DNA of 64,000 nt from Nostoc sp. XA010 (GCF_020829625.1 NZ_JAIVFX010000020.1:1-64000), one strand, 5' to 3'. Shown: positions 32,410-42,036, counted from the first letter of the stretch. Notes: generated by a model from the letters alone, not told the origin. Translations and numbers: made by a program.

Positions 32410-33843
32410 TTAGTCTAAATCGCTTTCCAAAACCGAAGCGATCGCTTGCTTGGTACTTGTTTGAAATTCTGCGATGTTTACCCGATTCAGAAACCAAATT
32501 GATAGCACCATTCCTACGGCTTCTAGAACGAATACCAGTCCATAAGCTAACTCTAGGCTTGGTAAAAACTTGCGCCCAACATCTAAAACTGTACCTCCGA
32601 TGACTACTGCCACACCTCTAGAAAGGGACTGTGCTAATCCCCATGCCCCAATAAACGTACCTGCGGCTTCTGCTGCGGTGAGATCCAACATTAAGCTAAT
32701 TGCTGCTGTAGTTAAGAAACCTGCGGCTAAACCGAAAAAGAACAAACCTAGTTTGAGAACTGCGGCATTAGCTGTGAATCCTGATATACCCAGCAATATT
32801 GCACAGAATGCTACCAACATACAGCCTAGACGTGCGGTTCTGCGCTTACCCAAACGCGGGACAATATAAAAGCCCGTAACCCCGTAGGCAATCAGTAAAC
32901 CCGTTCCATAAAAAATATTTAATTTGGTACTTTCCGCTAGGGGCATTTTAAACACTTGACCCGCATAAGGTTCCAAAATTGGGTCTTGCATAAACAAACT
33001 GATAGTCATCACAAGTAAAAAGGTGAAAAATATACCTGTTTGTGGGCTAGCTGTCAATATTTTCCAAGCATTGCCTAGAGTAATACTGTCTTCCCGGTTC
33101 ACCAGTGTGGAACGGGTTAAGTATTGAGAGTACTTTTTTTCTACGCCGAATGTGGCTGCGATCGCTAAACCAAATACAATTGCTGGGACAATAGTAAACA
33201 ACCTATTGATTGCTGGCTGCAAGCTTTCTATGGAAACGCCTAGTGTTAATGGCTGTAGTAATATGCTACTAATAATCGCCCCAACAATAATCCCCACCAT
33301 CAGCATCGACCAAACCACACCGACTACTTTAGAACGGTTATCTTCTTCAGATATATCCACCAACAAAGCAGCAAAAGCAGTACCGCTAGCGCAAATTCCT
33401 AGACCATATACAGCGAAAACAATAGACAGAAGTGCTGTCCAGCCAATTGTTTGAGTTGTCCATACCCAAGTACCCGTACTATTTCCAGCAACATTCATCT
33501 GCCACATTACTTGTACAGCTAAAAATGCTGCGATCGCAAATATTGCCGCGCCCACCCAAACATAAGCTGTGCGGTGGTATCCCCATAACGGTTTGGCATC
33601 GGAAATCTGTCCGAACCAGACACGGGAAGGAGCAACAAATAAAGGCAGTGCTAGAACTACTGAAACCAGCGTCGCCGGAATTGCTATTTCTTGAATCATG
33701 ACTCTGTTGAGTACGCCCAGAGTCAAAATGGACATCATGCTCAACCCCATCTGAAATAAACCCAGGCGGAACATGGTTAGCAGGTTTACCCTTGACACAG
33801 ATAGGGATTTTTTGTTGGTATCAAATACTTCACCGCTTGCCAT
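32410..33843 (-). CDS. BCD/PucC-family MFS transporter (pigment-binding-protein assembly)
   Basis: A 477-residue protein with about 12 membrane helices. LTMFRLGLFQMGLSMMSILT, LNRVMIQEIAIPATLVSVVL and SRVWFGQISDAKPLWGYHRT are signatures of the LhaA/PucC (bacteriochlorophyll delivery) family. Purple-bacterial members help assemble light-harvesting complexes. Cyanobacterial paralogues are often linked to IsiA or chlorophyll-binding proteins; no such partner is adjacent here, though chlG lies 3 kb away. The N-terminal tail is cytoplasmic and basic. Confidence 0.88.
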   Translation of the reverse strand: MASGEVFDTNKKSLSVSRVNLLTMFRLGLFQMGLSMMSILTLGVLNRVMIQEIAIPATLVSVVLALPLFVAPSRVWFGQISDAKPLWGYHRTAYVWVGAAIFAIAAFLAVQVMWQMNVAGNSTGTWVWTTQTIGWTALLSIVFAVYGLGICASGTAFAALLVDISEEDNRSKVVGVVWSMLMVGIIVGAIISSILLQPLTLGVSIESLQPAINRLFTIVPAIVFGLAIAATFGVEKKYSQYLTRSTLVNREDSITLGNAWKILTASPQTGIFFTFLLVMTISLFMQDPILEPYAGQVFKMPLAESTKLNIFYGTGLLIAYGVTGFYIVPRLGKRRTARLGCMLVAFCAILLGISGFTANAAVLKLGLFFFGLAAGFLTTAAISLMLDLTAAEAAGTFIGAWGLAQSLSRGVAVVIGGTVLDVGRKFLPSLELAYGLVFVLEAVGMVLSIWFLNRVNIAEFQTSTKQAIASVLESDLD

Positions 33844-34085
33844 AGCTACTTTTCGTATAGTTTACAGGATTTAATCTCTCTCTCTTTAAATAAAGATAAA
33901 CCCTACCCGCTCAAAATCACTGAAGGAAAAGTGGAAGTTGCGATGGCTTTGCCGGCCACAGGCATCGCACTTAATATGAAAATGTGGTTTTAACTACGCT
34001 ATTCCATTGAATTAGTAAGATAAACTTGCCGTATGTATGTCATCAGACTACTTAGCTTCATCTAGTAATCAAAAAGGTATAAGCA

Positions 34086-34310
34086 ATGAGTAAAGAACCA
34101 GCCAAAGTAATATTATGGGAAGAAAATCAAAAAGATTTTCTAAAGAAGTTCTACGATCTCCAATTTATTCCCAGAGTAGGAGAAGAAGTTTACCTAAAAA
34201 AGGAGAAATGGAAAGTAACCAGAGTTGAGCATGATGTAGAAATTAGTGAGATTAATGTCTACATGGAATTAATCAAAAAAGCCAAGCAAGATAAATCATC
34301 TAATTCTTAA
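34086..34310 (+). CDS. Small hypothetical protein
   Basis: A 74-residue charged protein, Lys/Glu-rich with no signal peptide. FIPRVGEEVYLKKEKWKVTR and VEISEINVYMEL suggest a small beta-barrel. I do not recognise a family. An AAAGG ribosome site lies 10 bases before the ATG and a hairpin follows 30 bases after the stop, so it looks like a complete monocistronic unit. Confidence 0.6.
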   Translation: MSKEPAKVILWEENQKDFLKKFYDLQFIPRVGEEVYLKKEKWKVTRVEHDVEISEINVYMELIKKAKQDKSSNS

Positions 34311-34339
34311 ATATAAGTAAATACACTCAACCATTATAA

Positions 34340-34362
34340 AAGGGAGGTTATTAGCCTCCCTT
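34340..34362. terminator. Terminator-like hairpin
   Basis: AAGGGAGG (34340-34347) and CCTCCCTT (34355-34362) form a perfect 8-bp stem with a 7-base loop, 30 bases after the small gene. The T tract on the plus side is weak (TTAATT). On the minus strand it would be followed by TTTATAATGG, so it may act in both directions. Confidence 0.6.
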
Positions 34363-34576
34363 AATTCTGAAAATAGATATATTGTCAGGTGTAATTTGTA
34401 AATCTTTATGCAAGCTGCGATGTCTACGACGGGCTACGCCTACGCACAACAAGAATTGCGGCTAAATGGTGGCGATCGCACTCTGAGAATACTATATCAA
34501 CTTCCCCACACCCAACCTTAGCTGTAACGATACACTATAAAGGTAAAGAAATGTAAATAAATTAAATTTTGCAACC

Positions 34577-35524
34577 GTGGAAACTATCACATTGGGGCAA
34601 AATGGCCCATCTGTTACACCCTTGTGCATAGGCACTTGGGCTTGGGGTGATAAACTATTTTGGAATTATGGTAGTGCCTACGGCCCAGAACAGTTACAAG
34701 AAGCCTTTACAGCAGCCTTAGAGGCTGGTGTTACCTTCTTTGATACTGCCGAAATCTATGGAATGGGAAAAAGCGAGAAATTTTTGGGGCAGTTTCTCCA
34801 ACAAACACAACAACCTGTGCAAATAGCCACAAAATTTGGCCCTGTACCGTGGCGATTTACAGCCCAATCCATCTCTGATGCTTTAACAGAAAGTCTCAAA
34901 CGCCTACAACTTGACCGAATCGCCCTTTACCAAGTGCATTGGCCTTTTGCCTTCTTGTTAAGTCAAGAAACTTTGATGAATGCCCTAGCAGATGAAGTGA
35001 AGCGGGGCAGAATTGCTACAGTCGGTGTGAGTAATTACTCAGCAGAGCAAATGCGGGACGCCCATCAAATATTAGCGGCCCGGGGAGTGCCTTTGGCTGT
35101 GAACCAAGTCCGCTATTCTTTGCTGACTCGTCAAGTTGAAAGCAAAGGTATTATCGCAACTGCCCGTGACTTGGGTGTGACTATTTTAGCTTATAGTCCT
35201 CTAGCACAGGGATTACTTACAGGCAAGTACAGTATTGATAGTACTGAAACCCCCACTGGTGCCAGGAAAGTAGATCCGCGATTTAACAAAGAAGGTTTGC
35301 AAAAAATTGCCCCAGTTATATCTTTGCTACGCAAGTTCGGTGAAAAATACGATCGCACTCCTGCCCAAGTTGCTCTCAACTGGTTAATTGCTCAGGGTAA
35401 TGTTATTCCCATTGCTGGGGTGAAGACAGCCGAACAGGTACGGCAGAATGCTGGTGCTTTGGGCTGGAAATTGAGCGACGATGAAATTGGAGAGTTAGAA
35501 CTAGTTAGTCGTCCTTGGCTGTAG
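34577..35524 (+). CDS. Aldo/keto reductase
   Basis: A 315-residue TIM-barrel NADPH-dependent oxidoreductase. The catalytic tetrad is D56 and Y61 (FFDTAEIYG), K86 (IATKFG) and H121 (YQVHWP). VGVSNYSAEQM and IPIAGVKTAEQV bind substrate and cofactor. The form is closest to the YhdN/plant pyridoxal-reductase-like AKR group, but the substrate is not predictable. The start is GTG at 34577. The gene ends 10 bases before the convergent Uma2 gene. Confidence 0.9.
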   Translation: METITLGQNGPSVTPLCIGTWAWGDKLFWNYGSAYGPEQLQEAFTAALEAGVTFFDTAEIYGMGKSEKFLGQFLQQTQQPVQIATKFGPVPWRFTAQSISDALTESLKRLQLDRIALYQVHWPFAFLLSQETLMNALADEVKRGRIATVGVSNYSAEQMRDAHQILAARGVPLAVNQVRYSLLTRQVESKGIIATARDLGVTILAYSPLAQGLLTGKYSIDSTETPTGARKVDPRFNKEGLQKIAPVISLLRKFGEKYDRTPAQVALNWLIAQGNVIPIAGVKTAEQVRQNAGALGWKLSDDEIGELELVSRPWL

Positions 35525-35534
35525 TATTTCTGAA

Positions 35535-36113
35535 CTACTCAAACACAGGAGGCCAAATTTCTGACACTACTAGCTCCCAACCTGGTAATAAGTCTGGTAG
35601 TGTCAGTTTCTTGTTATCCTGCAAAACTATTGGTTCTTGGTTGAGCCGATAAACTGTGAGCGTCAATTTGTCAGGATCAATCAGGATACCAACTGTACAT
35701 CCGAGTTGTAGGAATAACTGAATTTTTTCTAGCAGTGGTTTGATGCGATCTGACTTAGATTTTATCTCTACCATCAAGTCAGGAACCAGTTCCACAAAGT
35801 CGCGCTTGCTTGTTTTCAGTCTATCAGCACGAACGAAAGATACATCTGGAGCGCGGAGATTTCGTTTTTCGTTATCAGCTTCTTTCCCATTTTCAGTGTT
35901 TAATGTAGGCAAAATAAAACCCGCGCTAGAACCAGTTACCCGTCCTAGCCTCTGTGGACGTACCCAATTAGCTAATTGTCGCGCAAACTCTATACCTATT
36001 TCCTCTGATTCATAATCTGATGGCCCCATAAGAAGTATATTTCCGTCTACTAGCTCCATCTGCCATTCTGGATGCTCTGCTTGTAGTTGCTCTAAATCTG
36101 GAATAGTGAACAT
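35535..36113 (-). CDS. Uma2-family endonuclease
   Basis: A 192-residue protein with a complete PD-(D/E)XK-like core: NLRAPDVSFVRADRL supplies the Asp, ELVPDLMVEIKSKSD the Glu and Lys, and KIQLFLQLGCTVGILIDPDK the end of the fold. Unlike the Uma2 protein at 26219-27037 it keeps E-x-K and lacks a repeat tail. Its physiological role is unknown. It converges on the aldo/keto reductase gene. Confidence 0.85.
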   Translation of the reverse strand: MFTIPDLEQLQAEHPEWQMELVDGNILLMGPSDYESEEIGIEFARQLANWVRPQRLGRVTGSSAGFILPTLNTENGKEADNEKRNLRAPDVSFVRADRLKTSKRDFVELVPDLMVEIKSKSDRIKPLLEKIQLFLQLGCTVGILIDPDKLTLTVYRLNQEPIVLQDNKKLTLPDLLPGWELVVSEIWPPVFE

Positions 36114-36338
36114 AAGACCACTTAAGAATGCATCTTTAATTTATCTTCCTACAAACGGGTAGAAAAATTTACCCAAAAAGCCAAAAAGTCAAGAGCCAAA
36201 GTCAAAATTTTGACTCCTAACTCTCAACTCTGCCAATTTTAGATTTGGGTCGCACCTTTGGTGCGCTGGAAGCACAACTTGGATTTTGGATTCCAGAAAA
36301 AATCTAAAATCCAAAATCGATTAACTTCTAACTGTTGA

Positions 36339-37868
36339 CTAAGAAGCTGATTCTCTAGCTGTAGGTGAACCTATTTTTTTACTAGGAGATGCAGAAGAAT
36401 CCTGTCCACTTGTCCGTAGTTTGGGCTTGGGAGAAGAATGTCTTTCTTCACCATTGCTGCTATCTGATTTCCACGCAGCACGGGGGCGATCGCTGGAAGA
36501 TTCACGACGCTTACCGAGTCTGGGTTTGGGAGCAGAGGATTCCTCTTGGGGAATTTCCACATCTGAACTTAACCAAGCGGGACGAGTTTGATCGTAAGCG
36601 ATTTGCAGTGCAGCTGCGGCGATCGCTTGAGCATCGTATTCTTCAATTAGTTCGCTAACAATTGGCAAGAATGAAGCTAAACGCTCACCTGTCAAAGCTT
36701 CCCGCACCTGTTCTTGCAGTTTCAGGATGTGCCGCGCTTCAATCTGGGCGCGTGTAGGAATGGTCAGCAATTGCCAACTTTGGCGATTATGACGTTCAAA
36801 TGTTTGCTGTTTGCGACGCTCAAATGGTTGTACTAAAGAAATTGCTGTTCCTTCTTTACCAGCACGACCAGTACGGCCAATGCGGTGGACGTAAGTTTCT
36901 ACGCTATCGGGTAAGTCGAAGTTGATTACGTGGGAGAGTTGATCGACATCTAAGCCTCGTGCTGCAATATCAGTTGCTACCACCCAACGGACTTGACGGT
37001 TACGGAATCTGACTAATAGCCGTTCCCGCGCTTGTTGAGACAAGTCACCGTGGTATTCATCAACACTGTGACCAGCCCCTTGTAACTGACTGGTGAGTTC
37101 TGCGGCTGTGCGTCTGGTGCGGACAAAGATTAAGGCTGTTTCTGGATCTTCCATTTCCAGAATTGGCTGTAAAGCTTTAGCTTTTGTCCAGTGACGGGGG
37201 ATCAAGTAAGCTACTTGATTGATTTTGTTGGGAGCAGCTTTTGGTTGCTCAACGGTGACAGTTGCAGGCGATCGCAAGAACTTGTTCACCAACATCCGAA
37301 TCGATGGTGGCATTGTTGCCGAGAATAAAGCTGTTTGGCGATCTACGGGCGCTTGCGAGAGGATTTTGATCACATCGTCGATAAAGCCCATGCTCAACAT
37401 TTCATCGGCTTCATCCAACACAAACCACTTCACTTGATCAAGCTTTAAACAGCCGCGATCGAGCAAATCTATTACCCGTCCTGGAGTGCCCACAACCATG
37501 TGAACACCACGTCTTAGTTGTAACATTTGGCGGTCAATTGATTGACCACCATAGATTGCTAACACCCGCAATCCTTCATCACCGATGAATTGCGCGATCG
37601 CATCGTGAACTTGCATTGCTAATTCACGAGTTGGTGTTAAAACTATGGCTTGCACGGCTCTTTGATTAATATCCAGCCGTTCTAAAATTGGCAGTGAAAA
37701 TGCTGCCGTTTTGCCTGTTCCAGTTTGAGATTGACCTACCACATCACGACCGTCCAGCAATTGGGGAATTGCTTGCACTTGAATGTTAGTTGGTTCGGTA
37801 AAACCGATTTTTTCTAGTTGTTCGACACGTTCTTGGGAAATGCCTAATTCTTGAAATGAAAGAGTCAT
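36339..37868 (-). CDS. crhR: DEAD-box RNA helicase, CrhR type
   Basis: A 509-residue ATP-dependent RNA helicase. All motifs are present: the Q motif near residue 27, Walker A SQTGTGKT near 48, PTRELA, GTPGRV, DEAD, SAT, then ALIFVRTRRTA, TDIAARGLDVD and HRIGRTGRAG in domain 2. The C-terminal 130 residues are basic and Ser/Pro-rich (KPRLGKRRESS). Synechocystis CrhR (about 490 residues) is redox- and cold-induced and remodels RNA. As there, the gene lies directly downstream of rimO. The 200-base spacer contains stable hairpins (37899-38044). Confidence 0.92.
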   Translation of the reverse strand: MTLSFQELGISQERVEQLEKIGFTEPTNIQVQAIPQLLDGRDVVGQSQTGTGKTAAFSLPILERLDINQRAVQAIVLTPTRELAMQVHDAIAQFIGDEGLRVLAIYGGQSIDRQMLQLRRGVHMVVGTPGRVIDLLDRGCLKLDQVKWFVLDEADEMLSMGFIDDVIKILSQAPVDRQTALFSATMPPSIRMLVNKFLRSPATVTVEQPKAAPNKINQVAYLIPRHWTKAKALQPILEMEDPETALIFVRTRRTAAELTSQLQGAGHSVDEYHGDLSQQARERLLVRFRNRQVRWVVATDIAARGLDVDQLSHVINFDLPDSVETYVHRIGRTGRAGKEGTAISLVQPFERRKQQTFERHNRQSWQLLTIPTRAQIEARHILKLQEQVREALTGERLASFLPIVSELIEEYDAQAIAAAALQIAYDQTRPAWLSSDVEIPQEESSAPKPRLGKRRESSSDRPRAAWKSDSSNGEERHSSPKPKLRTSGQDSSASPSKKIGSPTARESAS

Positions 37869-37898
37869 TAATTCGTCCTAAATTTTATGTAAGGATTT

Positions 37899-38044
37899 TG
37901 GATTAGTCATTAGTCATTAGTTATTAGTCATTAGTCATTATTAATTGGCTACTGGTGAGCCAGCAAAGTCTTAGGGGCAACCCCTATGAGCAACTGCCGT
38001 TAGTGCAGCATCGATCTCAGGAGAAGGGCGAACCCGTAAGGGTT
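37899..38044 (-). repeat. Heptamer repeats and hairpins in the rimO-crhR spacer
   Basis: Tandem TAGTCAT heptamers fill 37901-37941. Then follow perfect small hairpins: AGGGGCAACCCCT (37973-37985) and AACCC-GTAA-GGGTT (38031-38044), plus GGCT/AGCC near 37947-37961. On the transcribed minus strand they lie in the leader of crhR. In Synechocystis the rimO-crhR dicistronic RNA is processed between the genes; these hairpins are plausible counterparts, but this is not proven by sequence. Confidence 0.55.
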
Positions 38045-38068
38045 ATTTAACAAACGACAAACGACAAT

Positions 38069-39388
38069 TTAGTTATTGACTACTTGACCATAGAGGTCGT
38101 ATGTATCAGCGTGGTGAATCGCTATTGGCACGATGGTTCCTAACTTTGCCTGGCCTTTGACATACACCAGACCATCAACCTCTGGGGAAAATCTACCTGA
38201 ACGACCGATTAATTCACCACTTTCAGGATTTTCTTGCTCAATCAGGACATCGACGATTTTGCCTACTTCCTGTTGATTTTTCTTTTGAGAAATCGGTTGC
38301 TGGAGTTCCATCAGTTGGTATCGGCGATCATCCATCACTTCTTGAGCCAACTGATTTGGCAACTTGTAAGCGGGGGTTCCTTCCTCAGAGGAAAAGGTGA
38401 AGACACCAACATGATCGAATTCATGCCGCTCAACGAACTCTAGTAGATGCTCAAAATGCTCGCCTGTTTCTCCTGGGAAACCAACAATAAATGTTGTCCG
38501 CAGTACGGCTGTTGGTAGCGCCGTTTTGATGCGATCTATAATCCCATCATTTACCTGTCCTTGCCAAGGACGGTTCATGGCGCGGAGAATATCTGGATGA
38601 GAATGTTGCAAGGGCAAATCCAGATAAGGCAAGACGTTGGGTGTTTCTTGGATCGCCGCTATCACATCTGGGGTCAGTCCCGTGGGATAAGCGTAGTGCA
38701 TTCTAATCCACGGTATATCTACTTTCCCCAAAGCGCGAAGTAATTCGGCTAATTTTGGCTTACCGTAAATATCTAGACCGTAATTAGTGGTGATTTGGGA
38801 AATTAAAATAATTTCCTTTACCCCTTGACTAACTAACTGCTCGGCTTCGGCGACTATAGATTCAATAGTACGCGATCGCTGGTTCCCTCGAAGATGAGGA
38901 ATGATACAAAATGCACAACGATAATCACATCCTTCCGCAATCCGTAGATAAGCTACGCCCTCGGTTGTAGTGCGATAGCGCGGTGTAGTTTCGTCGGCGA
39001 TGTAGGTCGGTTCGATACTAACCTGTTTAACCCGTTCGCCTTGTTCTACACGCTCAATTACATTTACAATTTTGTGATAATCACCTGTACCAACCACCGC
39101 TACTGCTTCCGGCAACTCTTCCAAAAGTTGTTCTTGGAAATGTTGCGCCATACAGCCAGTGATTACGATTTTTTTGTTTGCCTCTGCCAGTTCCACCAAA
39201 GTTCTGACAGATTCTTGCCGGGCTGCTTCAATAAAACTACAAGTATTAACAATAACGTAATCGGCTAACTCTTCATTTGTATCTACACCGTAGCCTGCTT
39301 CTACGAGCATTCCCAGCATGTGTTCTGTATCAATTCGGTTTTTCTCGCAGCCCAGGTGAGAAATAGCAATTGTTGGCTTGTCACCCAT
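38069..39388 (-). CDS. rimO: Ribosomal protein uS12 methylthiotransferase
   Basis: A 439-residue radical-SAM enzyme that adds a methylthio group to an Asp of ribosomal protein uS12. The N-terminal UPF0004 domain has the three cluster cysteines (SHLGCEKN, NTCSFIE, GCMAQ). The radical-SAM motif C-x3-C-x2-C is in EGCDYRCAFCIIPHLRG, and the TRAM domain covers about 370-439. LGCEKNRIDTEHMLG and the absence of MiaB-type residues favour RimO. It precedes crhR, as in other cyanobacteria. Confidence 0.95.
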   Translation of the reverse strand: MGDKPTIAISHLGCEKNRIDTEHMLGMLVEAGYGVDTNEELADYVIVNTCSFIEAARQESVRTLVELAEANKKIVITGCMAQHFQEQLLEELPEAVAVVGTGDYHKIVNVIERVEQGERVKQVSIEPTYIADETTPRYRTTTEGVAYLRIAEGCDYRCAFCIIPHLRGNQRSRTIESIVAEAEQLVSQGVKEIILISQITTNYGLDIYGKPKLAELLRALGKVDIPWIRMHYAYPTGLTPDVIAAIQETPNVLPYLDLPLQHSHPDILRAMNRPWQGQVNDGIIDRIKTALPTAVLRTTFIVGFPGETGEHFEHLLEFVERHEFDHVGVFTFSSEEGTPAYKLPNQLAQEVMDDRRYQLMELQQPISQKKNQQEVGKIVDVLIEQENPESGELIGRSGRFSPEVDGLVYVKGQAKLGTIVPIAIHHADTYDLYGQVVNN

Positions 39389-40059
39389 ATTTTGAAAAAA
39401 TCTTCATTTTTTTTCTTCCTGTAATCAAACATTCTGGCGCAAAGTTAAGCTTTTTTGCTATCAGCATCCTCGTGAAAACAGCGCAGTGGCAAATATCCAC
39501 TGTCAATAACTGTTCGTGTCATAACCCTATTAATAAATAAAAATAGAGGTCATGTTATGATATTCCTATCAATCTGTTCCCCAGGGTAAATTGAAGTGTC
39601 TTTGGGTACATTTGACACTTGTAATCTTTTTTAACAATTCGCCTATTGGTATTTTACATTACCATAGCGTGTGCGTTGTTAATCTACCCATCGGGAAGCC
39701 GCCCAAAGGGCTTGTTGTGAGAAGTCGCTACCCTCCGGAAAATCGACGAAAGCGACTACGCTTATAAAGCAGTAATGCTAGCCTGGCGATTGGCAAGTCC
39801 TACGACTGGGCGAGGACAAGACGCCTAAACCACGGAAAGCTGCCTTGCGTCTAGTGAGTGGCAAACTCCTCTTGTAGCCAAGTTTTATCTTAACATATCT
39901 TATGGGAGGTTGGAGGCCAATTTCCATCTTAGGAAGGAGGCAATAAACCGACTATCATAAAACACATTTGACTAGTTAATGAAAACTCAAGAGTCAAGGG
40001 TCATACAGTCAATAGTCAAAAAATTCTAGACTCTGGACTCCGCGAGGCGGATTAAAGAC
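39389..40059. other. Long intergenic region with a chain of hairpins
   Basis: The 671 bases between divergent rimO and btpA hold no gene I can support. From about 39700 to 39900 there are successive inverted pairs: GCCC/GGGC (39701-39711), GTCGCT (39724-39729)/AGCGAC (39751-39756), GTCCT (39797-39801)/AGGAC (39813-39817) and AGACGC (39819-39824)/GCGTCT (39847-39852). It may be a structured non-coding RNA or a compound repeat. It does not match RNase P, tmRNA, SRP or 6S RNA landmarks. Confidence 0.45.
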
Positions 40060-40908
40060 GTGGACTTATATCAATTATTTAAAACTCGCTCACCGATTAT
40101 TGGCGTGGTACACCTGCTACCACTGCCAACCTCACCTCGTTGGGGAGGTAGCCTAAAAGCGGTGATTGACCGTGCCGAACAAGAAGCTGCTGCCCTGGCA
40201 AGTGGAGGGGTTAACGGGCTGATTGTGGAGAATTTTTTCGACGCCCCGTTTACCAAAAACCAGGTTGATCCGGTGGTTGTGAGTGCCATGACCATTGTGG
40301 TGCAACGGATACAAAATTTGGTGACTTTGCCTGTAGGCTTAAATGTTCTGCGAAACGACGCTAAAAGTGCAATGGCGATCGCGAGCTGTGTACAGGCGCA
40401 ATTCATCCGCGTCAACGTTCTCACAGGAGTGATGGCAACCGATCAAGGATTAATTGAGGGAGAAGCCCATCAACTACTCCGCTATCGACGGGAGTTAGGC
40501 TGTGATGTTAAAATCCTGGCCGATGTCTTGGTGAAACACGCCCGTCCTTTGAGTTCTCCAAATCTCACAGTCGCCGTGAAAGACACCATTGAAAGGGGTT
40601 TAGCTGACGGAGTAATTTTATCTGGTTGGGCTACTGGTAGCCCACCTAACTTAGAAGATTTGGAACTAGCTTGTGGTGCAGCAGCTGGCACGCCAGTTTT
40701 CATCGGTAGTGGAGCGAATTGGGAAAATATTGATACCTTGATGCAGGCAGCAGATGGTGTCATAGTTTCCAGTTCCCTAAAACGCCACGGACGTATAGAG
40801 CAACCAATTGACCCAATTCGCGTCAGTCAATTTGTCGAAGCTGCGCGTCGCAATTGGAACTCCAAAAGTGAAAAGAAATCAGCAGAACAAGTGAAGTTAC
40901 ATTCTTAG
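40060..40908 (+). CDS. btpA: BtpA-family photosystem I biogenesis protein
   Basis: A 282-residue TIM-barrel-like protein. SPIIGVVHLLPLPTSPRWGG at the start, GVNGLIVENFFDAPF near 50, PVGLNVLRNDAKSAMAIA near 93 and the C-terminal PVFIGSGAN are family signatures. In Synechocystis, BtpA is a thylakoid-associated extrinsic protein needed to accumulate PsaA/PsaB at normal and low temperature; homologues in non-phototrophs are of unknown role. The start is GTG at 40060. The C-terminal 20 residues are Lys-rich and variable. Confidence 0.92.
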   Translation: MDLYQLFKTRSPIIGVVHLLPLPTSPRWGGSLKAVIDRAEQEAAALASGGVNGLIVENFFDAPFTKNQVDPVVVSAMTIVVQRIQNLVTLPVGLNVLRNDAKSAMAIASCVQAQFIRVNVLTGVMATDQGLIEGEAHQLLRYRRELGCDVKILADVLVKHARPLSSPNLTVAVKDTIERGLADGVILSGWATGSPPNLEDLELACGAAAGTPVFIGSGANWENIDTLMQAADGVIVSSSLKRHGRIEQPIDPIRVSQFVEAARRNWNSKSEKKSAEQVKLHS

Positions 40909-40920
40909 AAAGTAGGGAGT

Positions 40921-41032
40921 GGGGAAAGAGAGTTAGGAGTTAGGAGTTAGGAGTTATGAGTTTTAAATTAATTGTTCCTAATTCCTGATTCTTAACTCCT
41001 CACTGCTCACTCTTAACTCCTAACTTTTAACA
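40921..41032. repeat. TTAGGAGT-type palindromic repeat
   Basis: Four direct copies of GTTAGGA (about 40931-40957) face complementary TTAACTCCT words (to 41023), enough for a long cruciform between btpA and the VKOR gene. It probably also limits read-through. It belongs to the same family as the blocks at 28757-28826 and 47757-47887. Confidence 0.75.
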
Positions 41033-41052
41033 TTCCCCATTCCCCAATATTT

Positions 41053-42036
41053 ATGATTCGCCGTCGTTCTACTCCTTGGATTCATAAATGGTCACGTCCA
41101 TTGATTGCCGCGATCGCTGGATGTGGTGCCCTGATAACTGGTTATCTGACCATCGAAAAGTTAACAGGAGGCAGTGCAGCTTGTGTGGCACAGGCTGGTG
41201 TCAAGGGCTGTAATGATGTACTTTCCAGCCCTTGGGCAACGGTTTTTGGCCAGCCATTAGCTTTGTTCGGGTTTTTGGCATACATCAGTATGGCGATATT
41301 TGCTTTGGCTCCCTTGGTATTTAATTCAGGGGAAAAGAATAGCCGCAAACAATTGGAAAATTGGACGTGGTTGCTGCTGCTAGCGGGTGCGATCGCAATG
41401 TCTGTTTTTAGCGGCTATTTAATGTACGTGCTAGCATCTCAAATCAAAGCTATTTGTCTTTACTGTATCGGTTCAGCTTTGTTCTCTGTGAGTCTTTTGG
41501 TGCTGACGATTATCGGTCGGACTTGGGAGGATATTGGACAAATCTTCTTTACCGCCCTGATTGTAGGGATGGTAACGCTAATTGCCACTTTAGGCATTTA
41601 TGCTGGCGTGAATCAATCAGATGTTACACCTGTAACTCCAGGACAACCCGCAAAAATTACCTTTACTCCCAAGACAAACGCTAACGCAGCATTCGGTTGG
41701 GAAGTTACCACTACTTCTGGTGAGGCAGAAATAGCTTTATCACGCCATTTGGCAAAGGTAGGCGCGAAGGAATACAGTGCTTACTGGTGTCCTCACTGCC
41801 ATGAACAAAAGCTGCTTTTTGGTAAAGAAGCCGAGGAAGTAATCAACAAGGATGTTAAGGTAGAATGCGCCCCTGATGGACTTAAGGCTCAACCAGAATT
41901 GTGTAAAGCCGCAAAAATTGAAGGCTTTCCCACTTGGATCATCAATGGCAAAAGCTATAGTGGAGTCCAAAACTTAGAGGAACTAGCGAAAGTTTCTGGT
42001 TACACCGGCCCTCGTAACTTTAAGTATTTCAAGTAA
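41053..42036 (+). CDS. Vitamin K epoxide reductase-thioredoxin fusion (LTO1-like)
   Basis: A 327-residue thylakoid or plasma-membrane disulfide-forming enzyme. Residues about 15-185 are the VKOR domain with four or five helices, loop cysteines C44 and C53 and the active-site pair C135-x2-C138 (CLYC). Residues about 225-327 are a thioredoxin-like domain with C246-x2-C249 (YWCPHC) and a cis-Pro region GFPTWII. Cyanobacterial and chloroplast members oxidise cysteines of lumenal proteins, such as PSII subunits, using quinone. Every cysteine needed for the relay is present. Confidence 0.94.
   Translation: MIRRRSTPWIHKWSRPLIAAIAGCGALITGYLTIEKLTGGSAACVAQAGVKGCNDVLSSPWATVFGQPLALFGFLAYISMAIFALAPLVFNSGEKNSRKQLENWTWLLLLAGAIAMSVFSGYLMYVLASQIKAICLYCIGSALFSVSLLVLTIIGRTWEDIGQIFFTALIVGMVTLIATLGIYAGVNQSDVTPVTPGQPAKITFTPKTNANAAFGWEVTTTSGEAEIALSRHLAKVGAKEYSAYWCPHCHEQKLLFGKEAEEVINKDVKVECAPDGLKAQPELCKAAKIEGFPTWIINGKSYSGVQNLEELAKVSGYTGPRNFKYFK

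Noticed and set aside
39690..39900. Possible RNase P RNA, SRP RNA, tmRNA or group II intron
   Set aside because: None of the diagnostic motifs (GGAAG-CAGC tetraloop region, tmRNA tag and acceptor ends, domain V) is present; only generic hairpins are.
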